A stretch of DNA of 5,419 nucleotides from DATARH01 sp050181375. Lineage in GTDB: Bacteria > Pseudomonadota > Alphaproteobacteria > ATCC43930 > CGMCC-115725. How positions within the stretch are numbered: position 1 is the stretch's first letter; each line of letters opens with the position of its first letter. The notes beneath the pieces were generated by a model that was not told the DNA's origin, ran no database searches, and was given only the letters and a program-made list of their open reading frames with translations. The position numbers and the translations under genes are program-made. This document shows, in pieces, positions 5,373 to 5,419 of the stretch. The stretch is taken from the NCBI GenBank assembly GCA_050181375.1, contig JBFXDF010000266.1, positions 1 through 5,419 on the forward strand. Direction: 5' to 3'.

Positions 5373-5419
5373 ATGTGCACCTTGGTGATTTTGCGGCGGC
5401 CCGAGCACGATTGGCCGGT
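5373..5419 (+). CDS. NRDE-family (TANGO2-like) protein, first 15 codons (runs off window)
   Basis: The ATG at 5373 begins a frame reading MCTLVILRRPEHDWP before the window ends. This closely matches the N-terminus of bacterial NRDE-domain proteins, which open with M-C-T followed by a hydrophobic strand and, a few residues further on, the Asn-Arg-Asp-Glu motif that names the family; that motif would lie just beyond the window edge. Cys2 is the near-invariant residue, thought to become the N-terminal nucleophile in this fold. Function is poorly defined; the eukaryotic TANGO2 relatives are linked to metabolism and haem handling. Only a weak GGCGAG lies upstream (5358-5363). It is divergent from the zeta gene. 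Confidence is limited by the very short visible stretch, but the pattern is distinctive. Confidence 0.75.
   Translation, partial: MCTLVILRRPEHDWP

Noticed and set aside
5336..5419. A minus-strand frame ending at 5336, possibly the C-terminus of a gene upstream of zeta
   Set aside because: The opposite strand here encodes a convincing NRDE-family N-terminus from 5373, and the minus-strand residues match nothing I recognise.

Overview
The window reads as chromosomal DNA from a high-GC alphaproteobacterium, most likely a Hyphomicrobiales (Rhizobiales) relative of the Bradyrhizobium/Rhodopseudomonas type. The best evidence is a DUF1476 gene (ATP synthase zeta subunit, a family essentially confined to Alphaproteobacteria). 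Supporting signs are an NRDE-family start next to it, strong GC bias, long spurious antisense ORFs, and a palindromic intergenic element resembling repeats that I recall from Rhizobiales genomes. No rRNA, tRNA, CRISPR array, transposase or phage gene is visible.

Layout. Positions 1-2990 carry three minus-strand genes. In transcription order they are an aconitase/isopropylmalate-dehydratase-type large subunit (1743-2990), a six-helix rhomboid intramembrane protease (822-1631, probable TTG start), and the N-terminal 199 residues of a class A penicillin-binding protein of the PBP1A type (599 down to 1, cut by the window edge). A 162-bp divergent region (2991-3152) holds an interrupted palindrome and two good Shine-Dalgarno sequences. 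From it the plus strand carries a glutathione S-transferase (3153-3788) and, 17 bases later, a class IA flavin/[2Fe-2S] oxygenase-reductase (3806-4753). A 218-bp gap between convergent genes (4754-4971) contains a perfect 18-bp CRP-like palindrome and a roughly 100-bp nested inverted repeat. The ATP synthase zeta subunit (4972-5289, minus) follows. Divergent from it, the first 15 codons of an NRDE/TANGO2-family gene begin at 5373 and run off the end.

How the genes may work together. The GST and reductase look like one transcription unit. With the divergent dehydratase subunit they suggest a small catabolic or detoxification locus, perhaps for aromatic or ether substrates, but this is inference: the Rieske oxygenase a class IA reductase would normally serve, and the small subunit the dehydratase needs, are both absent from the window. 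The PBP, rhomboid, zeta subunit and NRDE genes are housekeeping or envelope/energy genes with no obvious link to that locus. I see no clear new multi-gene system. The most unusual points are the two enzymes without partners, the divergent active-site segments of the dehydratase, and the two palindromic elements between convergent genes.
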